64,000 nucleotides of DNA from Alteromonas indica (GCA_003056425.1 PYVY01000002.1:248001-312000), one strand, 5' to 3'. Positions 1 to 8,898 are shown, numbered from the stretch's first letter. Notes: generated from the letters alone by a model not told the origin. Program-made: numbers and translations.

Positions 1-1
1 C

Positions 2-568
2 CTGGTAGGCGATTATCCCGCGTTACCCGCTTTGGGCAGCATCCAGGCCGCCGATGGTGCAAACGATACCTTGGTTGTCAACCTGCTGGCTGCCGCAGAC
101 TGTAGCGGTGCCACGCACGATCATCTCAACAATACTGAGTTTCATGTGGTCAATGTGTATCAGGTTAACAACAACGCCTTGACCTGCACCGGCTATGATG
201 GACGCATACTGCGAGGTGTGGCCCCAGGCAGCGTGAGCGCGGCCGCGGTAACGTTAATGGATAACGTGGAGAGCTTTCAGGTGCAGTATGGCATTACGGC
301 CATTCGCGCGTCATCTCAGGGCCAGGCAGTACGCTACGTTACCGCCAGCGAGCTCCCCTTAGCCCGTGCCGGTACACAACAAGTCGTCGCCTTACGTATT
401 GGTGTGTTGCTTCGTTCAGATGCTGGCCAGATCAGCGGTATCGCCGGCTCGCAAGTGGTGGTATTGAACGAACCGGCCATCACTACCCCAGATAATGTGT
501 ACAGTCAGGTATTTAGCCAAACCCTGACCCTTCGAAACATGAAAAACTTTGTAAGGAGCGCCCAATGA
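2..568 (+). CDS. pilW: Type IV pilus minor pilin PilW, C-terminal part (5' end outside window)
   Basis: The reading frame is open from the window edge, so this is the C-terminal part of a longer protein and the TTG at 32 is probably not the true start. The N-terminal prepilin helix is not visible. The visible part is a beta-rich globular domain with a segment on the VESFQVQYGI pattern and a closing SQTLTLRN stretch, both typical of PilW/GspJ-type minor pilins. Its stop overlaps the start of pilX by four bases, and pilX-pilY1-pilE follow in the usual order of minor-pilin operons. PilW is an inner-membrane subunit of the complex that primes pilus assembly. The name rests on domain character plus position. 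Confidence 0.8.
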   Translation: MVGDYPALPALGSIQAADGANDTLVVNLLAAADCSGATHDHLNNTEFHVVNVYQVNNNALTCTGYDGRILRGVAPGSVSAAAVTLMDNVESFQVQYGITAIRASSQGQAVRYVTASELPLARAGTQQVVALRIGVLLRSDAGQISGIAGSQVVVLNEPAITTPDNVYSQVFSQTLTLRNMKNFVRSAQ

Positions 569-1131
569 AACGCCAACAAGGCGTAGTGCTGGTATTTGCA
601 CTATTGATTTTATTGTCACTGACTATTGTTGGGGTAAGTGCTGTATCAAGCAGCCTTAACCAAAGCAAAATGGCGACCTCGATGCAACAGTCAGGCCTGG
701 CGTTTGATGCTGCAGAAGCCGGCTTGGCCGGGGTGTTTTTCGAATCGGAAGACGAGGTGCTGTTAACCAATGCAGCGCTACTGGACCCCTTATCCCAAGC
801 ACGCCAAGGGGATATATACGATCCGCAGACTGAGCAACTCAGTTGCCGCGAAAATGTTAGATGGACTAATCGGCAAATGACCAGTGCCGGCCTTAATACC
901 AACACCATCCATGTGGCAGCAGGTGATTATCAAAGCGAAGTAAAAACCCGCAGCTGGTCGCGCACGGCATTTGTCAGAGAGCAAGCATGCCGGGGGTCCA
1001 GCAATGTTATCGGCGGCAGCAATATCAATTGCCACGTGTTTGTGGTGAGGGGCTGTGGGCAGGTTGATGGCCGCAGCACAATTATCGCAAATAGCGTTTC
1101 TGCTGCCGTATTGGCACCGGCATCGAATTAA
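565..1131 (+). CDS. pilX: Type IV pilus minor pilin PilX
   Basis: 188 aa. The N-terminus MKRQQG/VVLVFALLILL is a prepilin leader ending in Gly, followed by a hydrophobic helix in which position 5 is Phe rather than Glu, as is common in PilX. An AAEAG motif near residue 50 is the PilX/GspK-type 'AEAG' signature after the helix. It starts inside the pilW stop (ATGA overlap) and lies 16 bases upstream of the chosen pilY1 start, so the genes are probably co-translated. By family knowledge PilX joins PilV, PilW and PilY1 in the complex that starts pilus assembly. The product is processed by the prepilin peptidase and sits in the inner membrane. Confidence 0.88.
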   Translation: MKRQQGVVLVFALLILLSLTIVGVSAVSSSLNQSKMATSMQQSGLAFDAAEAGLAGVFFESEDEVLLTNAALLDPLSQARQGDIYDPQTEQLSCRENVRWTNRQMTSAGLNTNTIHVAAGDYQSEVKTRSWSRTAFVREQACRGSSNVIGGSNINCHVFVVRGCGQVDGRSTIIANSVSAAVLAPASN

Positions 1132-1147
1132 GGAGATAGGGCAACCC

Positions 1148-4100
1148 ATGAAGGCGCTGGCAAGGTTTATAAGCTTTTTTACATTATGGTTATGTATAGG
1201 CGCAGCCGCGCTGGCTGACGATTTGGATATCTATCTGGGCACCGCTGACTCAGCGGTAACGTATAAGCCTAATGTGCTGTTTATAATGGATACATCAGGC
1301 AGTATGACAGCGCAGGACGGTACCGGTAAGTCGCGTATGCTACGGGTAAAAGAAGCGCTATCCACGGCTTTGGGCTCAGCCACCGATATCAACGCGGGGC
1401 TAATGCGCTTTTCCGATTTCGGCGGGCCGGTGCTTTACCCGGTACGTGGGATTGATACCAGTGTAAATCCCGAAATTATTACCTCAGTGAAAGACGGTGA
1501 TAGTGATGCCAGCGAGATAAACGGCACCGTTACCATCGCCAATAATAAACTGGTTATTAGCCAGGGCACTGCCAACGTAGTCTCTGCGGTACGCTTTGCA
1601 TCCTTAGCCATTCCCCAGGGCGCGGTCATTACCAGCGCGTATATTCGGTTTACCTCGGCGCAGCTAAACACCGCGCCTACTGATATCATTATCCAGGGCG
1701 AGTTAGCTGACAACAGTGAATCATTTACGGCTGAACGAGATAACTTATCTGACCGGCAACGCACGGCAACCGCTATCCCGTGGCAAACCGAAAACCAGTT
1801 TCCGGTAAGTGATGAGATCACTACCACGCCCGATATCAGCAGCATTATTCAGGAAATTGTGGACGGCAATAACTGGTGTGGTGGCCAGGCACTTAGCATT
1901 ATTTTCGACGCCACAAGTATCGATGCAGCGAGCGCGCGCCAAGCCCACGCGTATGACAGCGGTACCGATCAGTCAGCCCAGTTAGTGGTGTCTTACGACC
2001 AATCCACGGCGAGTGGATGTATTGCTTCTCAAATGAAGTATCAGATAAACAGTAACAGTAGTAATCGTGAAGAAACCACTTCGGGCAATAACAGTACTGG
2101 CGCTCGGTTGGATATCTATGATGATACCAACAATTATATAGGCTTGCGTTTTACAAACGTCAATATCGCCAAAGACGCCGATATTGAAAGTGCTTATCTG
2201 ACATTCTACTCCTATAGCAGCTATAACTATTATGCATCAGCACGCATCAGCGGGATTGCTCAAAACGACGTCTCCGCCTTTAGCAATAGTCGTAATGAAC
2301 TGAAAAAAATAAGTAAAACATCCAATAAAGTGGATTGGATTATGTCTCCGACTCGCGGGTATGAGGCATTCCAAAGTCCTGATCTTAGCGAAATTATAGA
2401 AGAAGTTACCAGCCGCGGAGGATGGCAGCCCGGCAATGACCTGGGCTTTGTGCTGGATGATTTTAAAGGGTACAAAGGCGCTATATCTTATCAGGGCAGT
2501 TCAGGCTATGCGCCAACGCTGACCATTAAATACAGAGGCGATGCCGTACCCGGGGAAGTATCAACGGTACGTGAACACTTACTGGGTAAAATAGATGAGC
2601 TAAGTGCCAATGGTTTTACCCCCATCGTGGATACTTTATACGAAGCGACTAATTACTACGGGGGGCGGGCAGTAGACTATGGTCTTGCCAGAGGAAGCAG
2701 TGGCACCAATAGCAGCGTTCGCCGCAGCACCCGGGTAAGTCATCGGGCGTCCTATGTAGGTAGTGACCCAGTGCGCAATAGCGGGTGTACGGAGGATAAT
2801 CTTAGTAGCAACAACTGCGTCACTGAGTATATCCCGGATGGGGCGACCTATATTTCTCCAGTATCAGATTTACAGTGTCAGACCAACAACCATATTGTGC
2901 TGCTATCAGATGGTGAGGCGAACTATAACCACAGTGTATCTAAAATACAGTCTTTGTTAGGGACTAACAGTTGTACCGGCGGCGGCGGGGAACAATGCGG
3001 GCTGGATTTGGTTAAAAACCTGTTCGATAAAGACGCCTCGGCTATTGATCGTCGGGTAATGACCCACACCATTGGCTTTGCGGCAAATTCAACCGCTAAT
3101 AACTTTTTAAATAAACTGGCTCTGCAAGGTGGGGGTGGTTTTTATAAAGCCGACAACAGCAGCGAACTTCTGGATGCTTTTGACACTATTTTACGCTCGG
3201 TGAAAGATGTTAATACCACCTTTGTTTCGCCAGGGGTGGCGGTGAACCAGTTAAACCGGCTTACCCACCGCGATGAGCTATATTTTGCCTTGTTTAAGCC
3301 TGCCGAAGGAACGTTATGGCCCGGAAACCTGAAAAAATATCGGCTCGATGGTAACAATATTGTAGATAAGAACGGACTTAACGCCGTTGACAGCGTCTCG
3401 GGTTATTTCAATGATACTTCCCATAGTTACTGGTCGTTACTGGCTGACGGTAATGATGTCAGAGAAGGCGGCGCCGCCAGTTTATTTGACTACAGCCGCA
3501 ATATGTACTTTTTTGACAGCCAGGGGAGCATCGTTAAAACGGCAAACCAGGTAACGGAAACCAATACCAATATTAGTGTCAACGATATGGGGCTGGGCGG
3601 AAAAACCGATTCAGTATTACTTCGGGATACTGTGCTCAAATGGACCCGTGGCGTTGATATCAAAGATGCCGATGGCGACGGCAGTACCACTGATGTGCGC
3701 TTACAAATGGGCGATCCTATTCATTCGCAACCGGTAATTGTAAATTACTCAGCCACTGATTCTGCCATTTTTGTAGCCACTAATCAGGGTTTCTTACACT
3801 CTTTTGATGCCGAAACCGGTGAGGAAAATTTTGCAATTATTCCCAAGGAGCTGTTAGCCAATCTTTATAGCTTTTATGAGGACAACTCTACATTCAGCCA
3901 CGTATACGGGCTGGATGGCGATATTGTACTGCGCGAAGTAGACAGCAAGTTATATCTGTATGTAGGGATGCGCCGAGGCGGCAGAAATTACTACGTATTT
4001 GATGTTACGAGTAAAACCTCACCGAAATTGGTATATAGCATTAACGGTGGCGATACCAAGCTGGAAAAGCTGGGACAGACCTGGTCGCGCCCTACGCTGA

Positions 4101-5218
4101 CAAAAATTAAGATTGGCAGCACGGTTAAAAATGTGATGATTGTGGGTGGGGGCTATAGCGAAGAAAATGACAGTAAACCCGCCCGCACCGCAGATACACA
4201 AGGCAATGCGGTATTCATTTTCGATGCAGACAATGGCGACTTGTTATGGCGAGCCAGCAATAGCGAGGCTGACCTTAATCTAAGCGCTATGCAATATAGC
4301 ATTCCTGGCCGTATATCGGTTATTGACCGCGATCAGGATTCATTAGCTGATCATATGTATGTAGCGGATATGGGGGGACAGTTGTTCCGCTTCGACATTT
4401 ACAATGGAAAGACCGGTAGTGATCTAATTAAAGGGGCGCGGCTGGCCGATTTTGGTGGCAGTAGTGAAGCCGATAACCGGCATTTTTATTACGGTCCGGA
4501 TGTGTCTGAAATTGCTTTAGGTGATGAACTTTACTATGCGGTAGCGCTAGGTAGCGGCTGGCGCGCGGCCCCGTTGAATACGCAGGTTAACGATCGTTTC
4601 TACATGCTCAAAGATAAAGGTGTGTTCAAACGCGACACCGAAGGATTATATACCTTTACAACGGGTATTACCGAAGCTGATATGTTCGATGCCACCTCCC
4701 ATGCGCTGGCCAGTACTGATGATGCTACCCGTTCGCTGGCAACATCCCAGTTTGCCAGCAAACAGGGCTGGTACTTACAGATGACTACGGGGGGCGAAAA
4801 GATCTTGGCATCGCCGCTGATTATCGATTACAACGTGCTGTTTACCAGCTACATACCCGCCGCAAGCTCTGCCAGTGCCTGTGCACCGCCTTCGGGAAAC
4901 AGCCGTGCTTACCTGGTAAATCTGATCAATGCGAATGCGGTGGACGATCTTAACCAAAACAATGAACTGGATCACCACGATCGCTATGCCGATTTGAGTC
5001 AAAGTGGTATTGCTCCGGAAACCCGGGTGTTGATTGAAGAAATAACCACCCCCGTCGTGTGTCTGGGCACCGAGTGCGCCTCAGCGGTTATCGAAACCAA
5101 TGCAGATGGAAGCGAAAAAGACTGTGGCTCGACATTTTCCTGCCTGATGCAAAATATCTACGGGCGCTTTGAACGGGTGATACACGAAAGTTGGCAGTCT
5201 GAAATTGAACGCGAGTAA
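1148..5218 (+). CDS. pilY1: PilY1-type pilus tip adhesin/assembly factor with vWA domain
   Basis: 1356 aa from ATG 1148, chosen because AAGGAG precedes it and the first 23 residues form a clean signal peptide ending ALA/DD. An earlier in-frame start at 1055 would lie inside pilX. A von Willebrand A fold begins at about residue 42, with the MIDAS motif DTSGSM at residues 48-53. The fold seems interrupted by two beta-rich inserts (about 140-285 and 325-465) before it resumes near residue 470. The C-terminal PilY1 beta-propeller begins near residue 853 at GDPIHSQP. Calcium-type loops are visible at DADGDGSTTD (about 840), DRDQDSLAD (about 1059) and DLNQNNELD near the end. PilY1 promotes pilus extension, adhesion and surface sensing; it is exported and pilus-associated. 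Operon with pilW, pilX and pilE. Confidence 0.93.
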   Translation: MKALARFISFFTLWLCIGAAALADDLDIYLGTADSAVTYKPNVLFIMDTSGSMTAQDGTGKSRMLRVKEALSTALGSATDINAGLMRFSDFGGPVLYPVRGIDTSVNPEIITSVKDGDSDASEINGTVTIANNKLVISQGTANVVSAVRFASLAIPQGAVITSAYIRFTSAQLNTAPTDIIIQGELADNSESFTAERDNLSDRQRTATAIPWQTENQFPVSDEITTTPDISSIIQEIVDGNNWCGGQALSIIFDATSIDAASARQAHAYDSGTDQSAQLVVSYDQSTASGCIASQMKYQINSNSSNREETTSGNNSTGARLDIYDDTNNYIGLRFTNVNIAKDADIESAYLTFYSYSSYNYYASARISGIAQNDVSAFSNSRNELKKISKTSNKVDWIMSPTRGYEAFQSPDLSEIIEEVTSRGGWQPGNDLGFVLDDFKGYKGAISYQGSSGYAPTLTIKYRGDAVPGEVSTVREHLLGKIDELSANGFTPIVDTLYEATNYYGGRAVDYGLARGSSGTNSSVRRSTRVSHRASYVGSDPVRNSGCTEDNLSSNNCVTEYIPDGATYISPVSDLQCQTNNHIVLLSDGEANYNHSVSKIQSLLGTNSCTGGGGEQCGLDLVKNLFDKDASAIDRRVMTHTIGFAANSTANNFLNKLALQGGGGFYKADNSSELLDAFDTILRSVKDVNTTFVSPGVAVNQLNRLTHRDELYFALFKPAEGTLWPGNLKKYRLDGNNIVDKNGLNAVDSVSGYFNDTSHSYWSLLADGNDVREGGAASLFDYSRNMYFFDSQGSIVKTANQVTETNTNISVNDMGLGGKTDSVLLRDTVLKWTRGVDIKDADGDGSTTDVRLQMGDPIHSQPVIVNYSATDSAIFVATNQGFLHSFDAETGEENFAIIPKELLANLYSFYEDNSTFSHVYGLDGDIVLREVDSKLYLYVGMRRGGRNYYVFDVTSKTSPKLVYSINGGDTKLEKLGQTWSRPTLTKIKIGSTVKNVMIVGGGYSEENDSKPARTADTQGNAVFIFDADNGDLLWRASNSEADLNLSAMQYSIPGRISVIDRDQDSLADHMYVADMGGQLFRFDIYNGKTGSDLIKGARLADFGGSSEADNRHFYYGPDVSEIALGDELYYAVALGSGWRAAPLNTQVNDRFYMLKDKGVFKRDTEGLYTFTTGITEADMFDATSHALASTDDATRSLATSQFASKQGWYLQMTTGGEKILASPLIIDYNVLFTSYIPAASSASACAPPSGNSRAYLVNLINANAVDDLNQNNELDHHDRYADLSQSGIAPETRVLIEEITTPVVCLGTECASAVIETNADGSEKDCGSTFSCLMQNIYGRFERVIHESWQSEIERE

Positions 5219-5233
5219 AATGGAGCCTAGACG

Positions 5234-5698
5234 GTGAAAAAACCTTTTTTACACCAGGGTTTTACCCTAATAGAATTAATGATTGTGGTGGCTATAGTCA
5301 GCATCATCGCGGCAATAGCTTACCCGTCATACCAATCGGTTATGGTCAGTAGCTATCGCAGTACCGGTCAGGCTGATCTTATGGCGTTAGCCTCAGCGAT
5401 GGAACGCCATCACAGCGGCGGTTTTTCGTATCAGGGCGCCGCCACAGGAAGCGCAGATACCGGTGCTCCGGCCATTTTTGCTACCCATTCCCCGGCCTCC
5501 GAACCGCTTGCCAAGCGCCGCTATAACCTTACTATCGACAGTGCAGACGGCCAGAGCTTTACTATACGCGCCACGCCGGTAGCGGGAACCCCTCAAGCGG
5601 GAAACGGCAATTTGTTTTATTTCAGTGACGGGCGCAAAGCCTGGGATGAGAACAATAGCGGTAATATTGATGCAAACGAATGGTGCTGGTCGTGTTAG
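5234..5698 (+). CDS. pilE: Type IV pilin / minor pilin PilE
   Basis: 154 aa from GTG 5234, 15 bases after the pilY1 stop, with TGGAG upstream. It has a canonical prepilin leader: MKKPFLHQG/FTLIELMIVVAIVSI, with Phe1 and Glu5, followed by AYPSYQ. The C-terminal half carries a disulfide-sized pair (CWSC at the very end) and an acidic DENNSGNIDANEW stretch. Position as the last gene after pilY1 and the C-terminal character fit PilE of the minor-pilin operon rather than the major pilin PilA. It would be cleaved by the prepilin peptidase and incorporated into the pilus or its initiation complex. Confidence 0.88.
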   Translation: MKKPFLHQGFTLIELMIVVAIVSIIAAIAYPSYQSVMVSSYRSTGQADLMALASAMERHHSGGFSYQGAATGSADTGAPAIFATHSPASEPLAKRRYNLTIDSADGQSFTIRATPVAGTPQAGNGNLFYFSDGRKAWDENNSGNIDANEWCWSC

Positions 5699-5716
5699 CG
5701 CTTTCTAATTGACCGC

Positions 5717-6238
5717 TTACCAGGTATCAACCCGCAGGGTATTTAATTTTAATTGATCCGCATAAGGGGGCGAGCCGTGGTGACTTTGCACAAAACTTAC
5801 GCGGCTAGTCTGGTAGGTCGATGCTGTCGTAGCACTGTACGTACAGTGTAGGCTAATACCGTTACCCGTGGCCGCCAGGGCAGGGCGTTGGGCGGCGTTA
5901 TCGGCCTCGATAGAAAATGCCCAGTATTCAATACTAAACGTGACGTTGGCGGTAATAGCCACGGCATTTCGCACCACCTCCCGGTTGAGGGGGGCTATTT
6001 GCTCGGCCAGCTCGTCTGCAAGATCGGTAGACCCTGAGAGTCGCGGTAGCACTTGTAAAACCTGCTGTAACCGGGTTTGTAGTTGGTCTTGCTGGTGGGT
6101 AAGAAAGCGTTGGGTTTCCTGTACCGCTAACTGTTCACGCGATTGCAGTTGTAGCGTCATTATCATCATCGCGCCGCTGATAAGTAAAGTACTGGCAATA
6201 AGACATTCCACCAGCCCCAGGCCTGCCTGATGTTTCAT
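5717..6238 (-). CDS. PilV/GspI-like minor pseudopilin (reversed cluster, fourth gene)
   Basis: 173 aa. The leader MKHQAG/LGLVECLIASTLLISG is a prepilin signal with Glu5. The rest is a helix-rich segment with many Gln residues, then a small beta domain with one Cys in a SLHCTYS context. It overlaps the preceding 361-aa gene by four bases, making it the last gene of a four-gene reversed operon. Order and sizes recall the enterobacterial ppdA-ppdB-ygdB-ppdC set, in which the last gene is ppdC. That assignment is inference from order. It converges on pilE with an 18-base gap. Confidence 0.72.
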   Translation of the reverse strand: MKHQAGLGLVECLIASTLLISGAMMIMTLQLQSREQLAVQETQRFLTHQQDQLQTRLQQVLQVLPRLSGSTDLADELAEQIAPLNREVVRNAVAITANVTFSIEYWAFSIEADNAAQRPALAATGNGISLHCTYSATTASTYQTSRVSFVQSHHGSPPYADQLKLNTLRVDTW

Positions 6239-7320
6239 TCAAAATCTCTCCAACTACCCGCCACCGGTTGACTGCGTTGCATTGACTGACTGCGCTGTAA
6301 GCTAAGTAGCATAGCGGGGTGATACCGAAGCCTGACCGACGAGGTCGGCGCGAGCGGGCGGGTTAACACCAATGCGCCATCCAGCCACGCGGTAGAGGCT
6401 GAAGTTATGGTTAACGCCCGCTCTGCCTCGGCATGAACACCGATCACCAAGCCGTTGATCAGGCTGTTTTCATCCAGTACTAATGTTTCTCCCGCTACCA
6501 GTAATACTATCGGTGCCTCGACTGTGCCAACAACCTGGCCGGCCCGCAGTGTACAGTCTCCCTGGATATAATACATGCCGGCACTGTGGGCGTTTAAGCC
6601 ATGACAATTACGATGTAATGTACTGGCTTGCTGTAATTGTGTAAGCCCGCTCATGGCGGGGTAAAATAACGCGGCCAAGACGGCTTTGGGGTAATCGGTG
6701 GCATTAGCGTAGATACCGCTGTCTTCAATATCGCTTGTTACCTCGCCCACATGGCTTGATGGCATACTGTCACACGAGGTTGCGGCGACCGAAGCTGTTT
6801 GGCAAATCGTGCCGATGGCAGGTAACTCGAAGTCACTTGAGCTCCATACTGAGGCCAGCGGGGTGGCGTCGGCGCGCGTATACTGTAGATGTAAATGGGC
6901 CGTTGCCGGCCAACTTGAATTAAGCATCAGGGCGGCAGCTGGTACAGACGTGAGCAGGCTATAGCGGACCACCGACAACCGGACCGCAAGGTTAGCCGGA
7001 AGGCTGCTGTTAGCTGCCAGCGCATAGTGTAACAGGCGCGCATCGCGGGTGATGACTTGTTCAACCAGCCTTACCGTGCCGCCGGTAATCTGGTATTCGG
7101 TTATCGCAGCCTCCGGATCAATATGTTCAGTCAGTAAAATCGCTCTGTTTAATGCGTTGTCTAGTTCTACCTGCTGTTGTTCAAGCTCTCTTAATTGGCG
7201 GCTAAGCCGGGTTTGCAGGCTGGTGGATTCGACAATAAGCGCCGCACTGCCGGTCACCATAATGAGCAAAATGACTACTGGGACCAGCAACATAAAACCG
7301 TGTTGATCGTGCCTCATCAA
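6235..7320 (-). CDS. PilX/YgdB-like minor pseudopilin with long beta-rich C-terminal domain
   Basis: 361 aa. The N-terminus MMRHDQHG/FMLLVPVVILLIMVTGSAAL is a prepilin-like leader and helix, with Val at position 5. A coiled Q/E/L-rich stretch follows (about residues 35-60). The C-terminal 130 residues have short regular hydrophobic strands and turns (YYIQGDCTL, IVLLVAGETLVL, INGLVIGV), suggesting a parallel beta-helix-like fold; this is inference. It overlaps both neighbours by four bases in a reversed cluster of pseudopilins. It is about twice the usual size of PilX or YgdB. The role in pilus initiation is inferred from context. Confidence 0.68.
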   Translation of the reverse strand: MMRHDQHGFMLLVPVVILLIMVTGSAALIVESTSLQTRLSRQLRELEQQQVELDNALNRAILLTEHIDPEAAITEYQITGGTVRLVEQVITRDARLLHYALAANSSLPANLAVRLSVVRYSLLTSVPAAALMLNSSWPATAHLHLQYTRADATPLASVWSSSDFELPAIGTICQTASVAATSCDSMPSSHVGEVTSDIEDSGIYANATDYPKAVLAALFYPAMSGLTQLQQASTLHRNCHGLNAHSAGMYYIQGDCTLRAGQVVGTVEAPIVLLVAGETLVLDENSLINGLVIGVHAEAERALTITSASTAWLDGALVLTRPLAPTSSVRLRYHPAMLLSLQRSQSMQRSQPVAGSWRDFE

Positions 7321-7925
7321 TAATTCCTTATCATCACATTACGCTGGTGAGTTCGGGTGTTCTCAGGTAATCCGGCAGCGTGGGCAGAAATAACTATGTT
7401 CATGGCACCCGCTCCGGGTTGGGATGCGGTAGCTGAAAACTGCAAGTCAGTAATAGTAAGCACACTTTTTGAGGTTAAATCGTGCCAGCCGCTGTGGTGA
7501 CACAGGCGACCATCTACGCGGTATTCCACGGTGCCATCGTGTAGCCTGAAACCTAATTGTTCAGCCGGCGCGTGACCATCAAGCCGCCCGTTTTGGTTTT
7601 TGTCGTAGTGAAATAAAATGCAGCTGTGCGCAACTTCTCCTGGATAACTGTTCACCGCCAATGCCGGTACAAACGGGCTGTCGCTGCGCGGTTGTTGGTT
7701 CAGCAGGCGCGCCGCAGCCTGCGCATCGTAGCCGGCGCGCCGCAACTCAGTAGTTATCAGTTGAAGCAACCGCGCCAATTCATTTTCCATGCGCATGGTC
7801 AGCAGTAAGTGTTGATGCAATAGCAGCGTGTGGCGCGCCCATTGCAGCGCGCCGGTCAATAGCAGAGCGCTTAGCGTTAAACCTACCATTATACTTACCA
7901 GGGTATAGCCTCGTGCGGCTAGCAT
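7317..7925 (-). CDS. PilW/PulJ-like minor pseudopilin (reversed cluster, second gene)
   Basis: 202 aa from the ATG at 7925, chosen because it puts a prepilin leader, MLAARG/YTLVSIMVGL, at the N-terminus; a longer frame to 7961 adds residues that do not fit a leader. Position 5 of the mature pilin is Ser instead of Glu. A segment ELRRAGYDAQ near residue 60 matches the conserved 'RRAGY' region of PilW/PulJ proteins, and a DKNQNGRLDG acidic loop lies near residue 125. It starts 7 bases inside the upstream gene and overlaps the downstream gene by four. It corresponds to ppdB by order. Confidence 0.75.
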   Translation of the reverse strand: MLAARGYTLVSIMVGLTLSALLLTGALQWARHTLLLHQHLLLTMRMENELARLLQLITTELRRAGYDAQAAARLLNQQPRSDSPFVPALAVNSYPGEVAHSCILFHYDKNQNGRLDGHAPAEQLGFRLHDGTVEYRVDGRLCHHSGWHDLTSKSVLTITDLQFSATASQPGAGAMNIVISAHAAGLPENTRTHQRNVMIRNY

Positions 7926-8446
7926 GACGCAATACCATTGATATGTTCGGCCGGGGCGCATAACCTAATTCGCCCCAGGTTATTAATAATGACCTTAATC
8001 TGCACCGCGCCATGGCCGATTAACAGAGTGCCTGCGTGGCCCATACTCAAGGCGTGAAGGGGTTGAAACACCAATGCCTTTGCCGCGCCATAACTACTGA
8101 ACATCAGGGAGCTATTGGCCGAAAATACGCCGCGTTCACGACTGGAATACACCGCGCAAGCTGTGTCGCGGATACAAGAACAGTCTGGTAAATAGCTGAC
8201 AATGGCACAACCGTGCCCGGCCATGGAAAACTGAACAAATACCGGCGAGGCCTGCGTGACTGCCAGCATCTGTGCATGGCGCAATAGCAGTACTAATTGA
8301 TTGGCCTGTTGTTTTACCTTGTTCTGTAAATGCCAGTTGCTATAGCGGGGTAAGGCTGTGAAAATAAGCAGTATAATAAGCGCCATTACAATCAGTAACT
8401 CCAGTAAGCCGGCTCCGGTACTGGTGAATAATCTGTTCTTAAGCAC
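7919..8446 (-). CDS. GspH/FimT-like minor pseudopilin (reversed cluster, first gene)
   Basis: 175 aa. The leader reads MLKNRLFTSTG/AGLLELLIVMALIIL, with Glu5, followed by ALPRY, then a long helix (QLVLLLRHAQMLAV) as in GspH/FimT proteins. Four Cys residues lie in the globular part (CAIVSYLPDCSC plus CAVY). It is the first gene of the reversed four-gene operon and is divergent from the pilin at 8536, with 89 bases between them that probably hold both promoters. It corresponds to ppdA by order. The subunit role in a pilus-priming complex is inferred. Confidence 0.75.
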   Translation of the reverse strand: MLKNRLFTSTGAGLLELLIVMALIILLIFTALPRYSNWHLQNKVKQQANQLVLLLRHAQMLAVTQASPVFVQFSMAGHGCAIVSYLPDCSCIRDTACAVYSSRERGVFSANSSLMFSSYGAAKALVFQPLHALSMGHAGTLLIGHGAVQIKVIINNLGRIRLCAPAEHINGIASC

Positions 8447-8535
8447 AGCGAACTCGCCCTTAAAATGTTGTTAATCTGTTGGTATGGTAAGGAATAAAAG
8501 CAGTATAAAAAGCTGTACAGAAGGTAGGAATTTAC

Positions 8536-8898
8536 ATGCAAAGGCATTCAGGCTTTACGTTACTGGATATGGTGATTGCATTAGCTATTGCGGGAATACT
8601 GGCAGCGCTGGCTATTCCCAGTTATCAGTATTTTATTAATAAAAGCAGGTTACAGAATATTCAGCTTGAATTGCTGGCATTACAAAGCGAACAGGAAAAA
8701 TACCGGCTAAGTCATAATACTTATGCCAAGTTAACCGCCCTAAGCGTTCCGGCCTCAGCCCATTACCGTATCAGCTTTGAAAATGTCGGGCCCCAAAGCT
8801 ATAAACTGGTGGCTAGTAATAAACAAGCAGACGCGGCGTGCGCGCAGGTAAGTATTGACCATACCTTTGCCCGCCATCCCCTGGAATGTTGGGAATAG
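8536..8898 (+). CDS. PilE-like pilin with Asp at position 5
   Basis: 120 aa. The leader MQRHSG/FTLLDMVIALAIAGI is a prepilin signal; the mature protein starts with Phe but has Asp where nearly all type IV pilins have Glu5. The helix runs on through ALAIPSYQYFINKSRL, followed by a QEKYRLSHNTYAKL segment and two Cys residues (ACAQ, LECWE) that could form the usual C-terminal disulfide loop. It stands alone between the reversed pseudopilin operon and a reversed fimT. It is shorter than a standard PilE. Function beyond 'minor pilin' is not clear. Confidence 0.78.
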   Translation: MQRHSGFTLLDMVIALAIAGILAALAIPSYQYFINKSRLQNIQLELLALQSEQEKYRLSHNTYAKLTALSVPASAHYRISFENVGPQSYKLVASNKQADAACAQVSIDHTFARHPLECWE

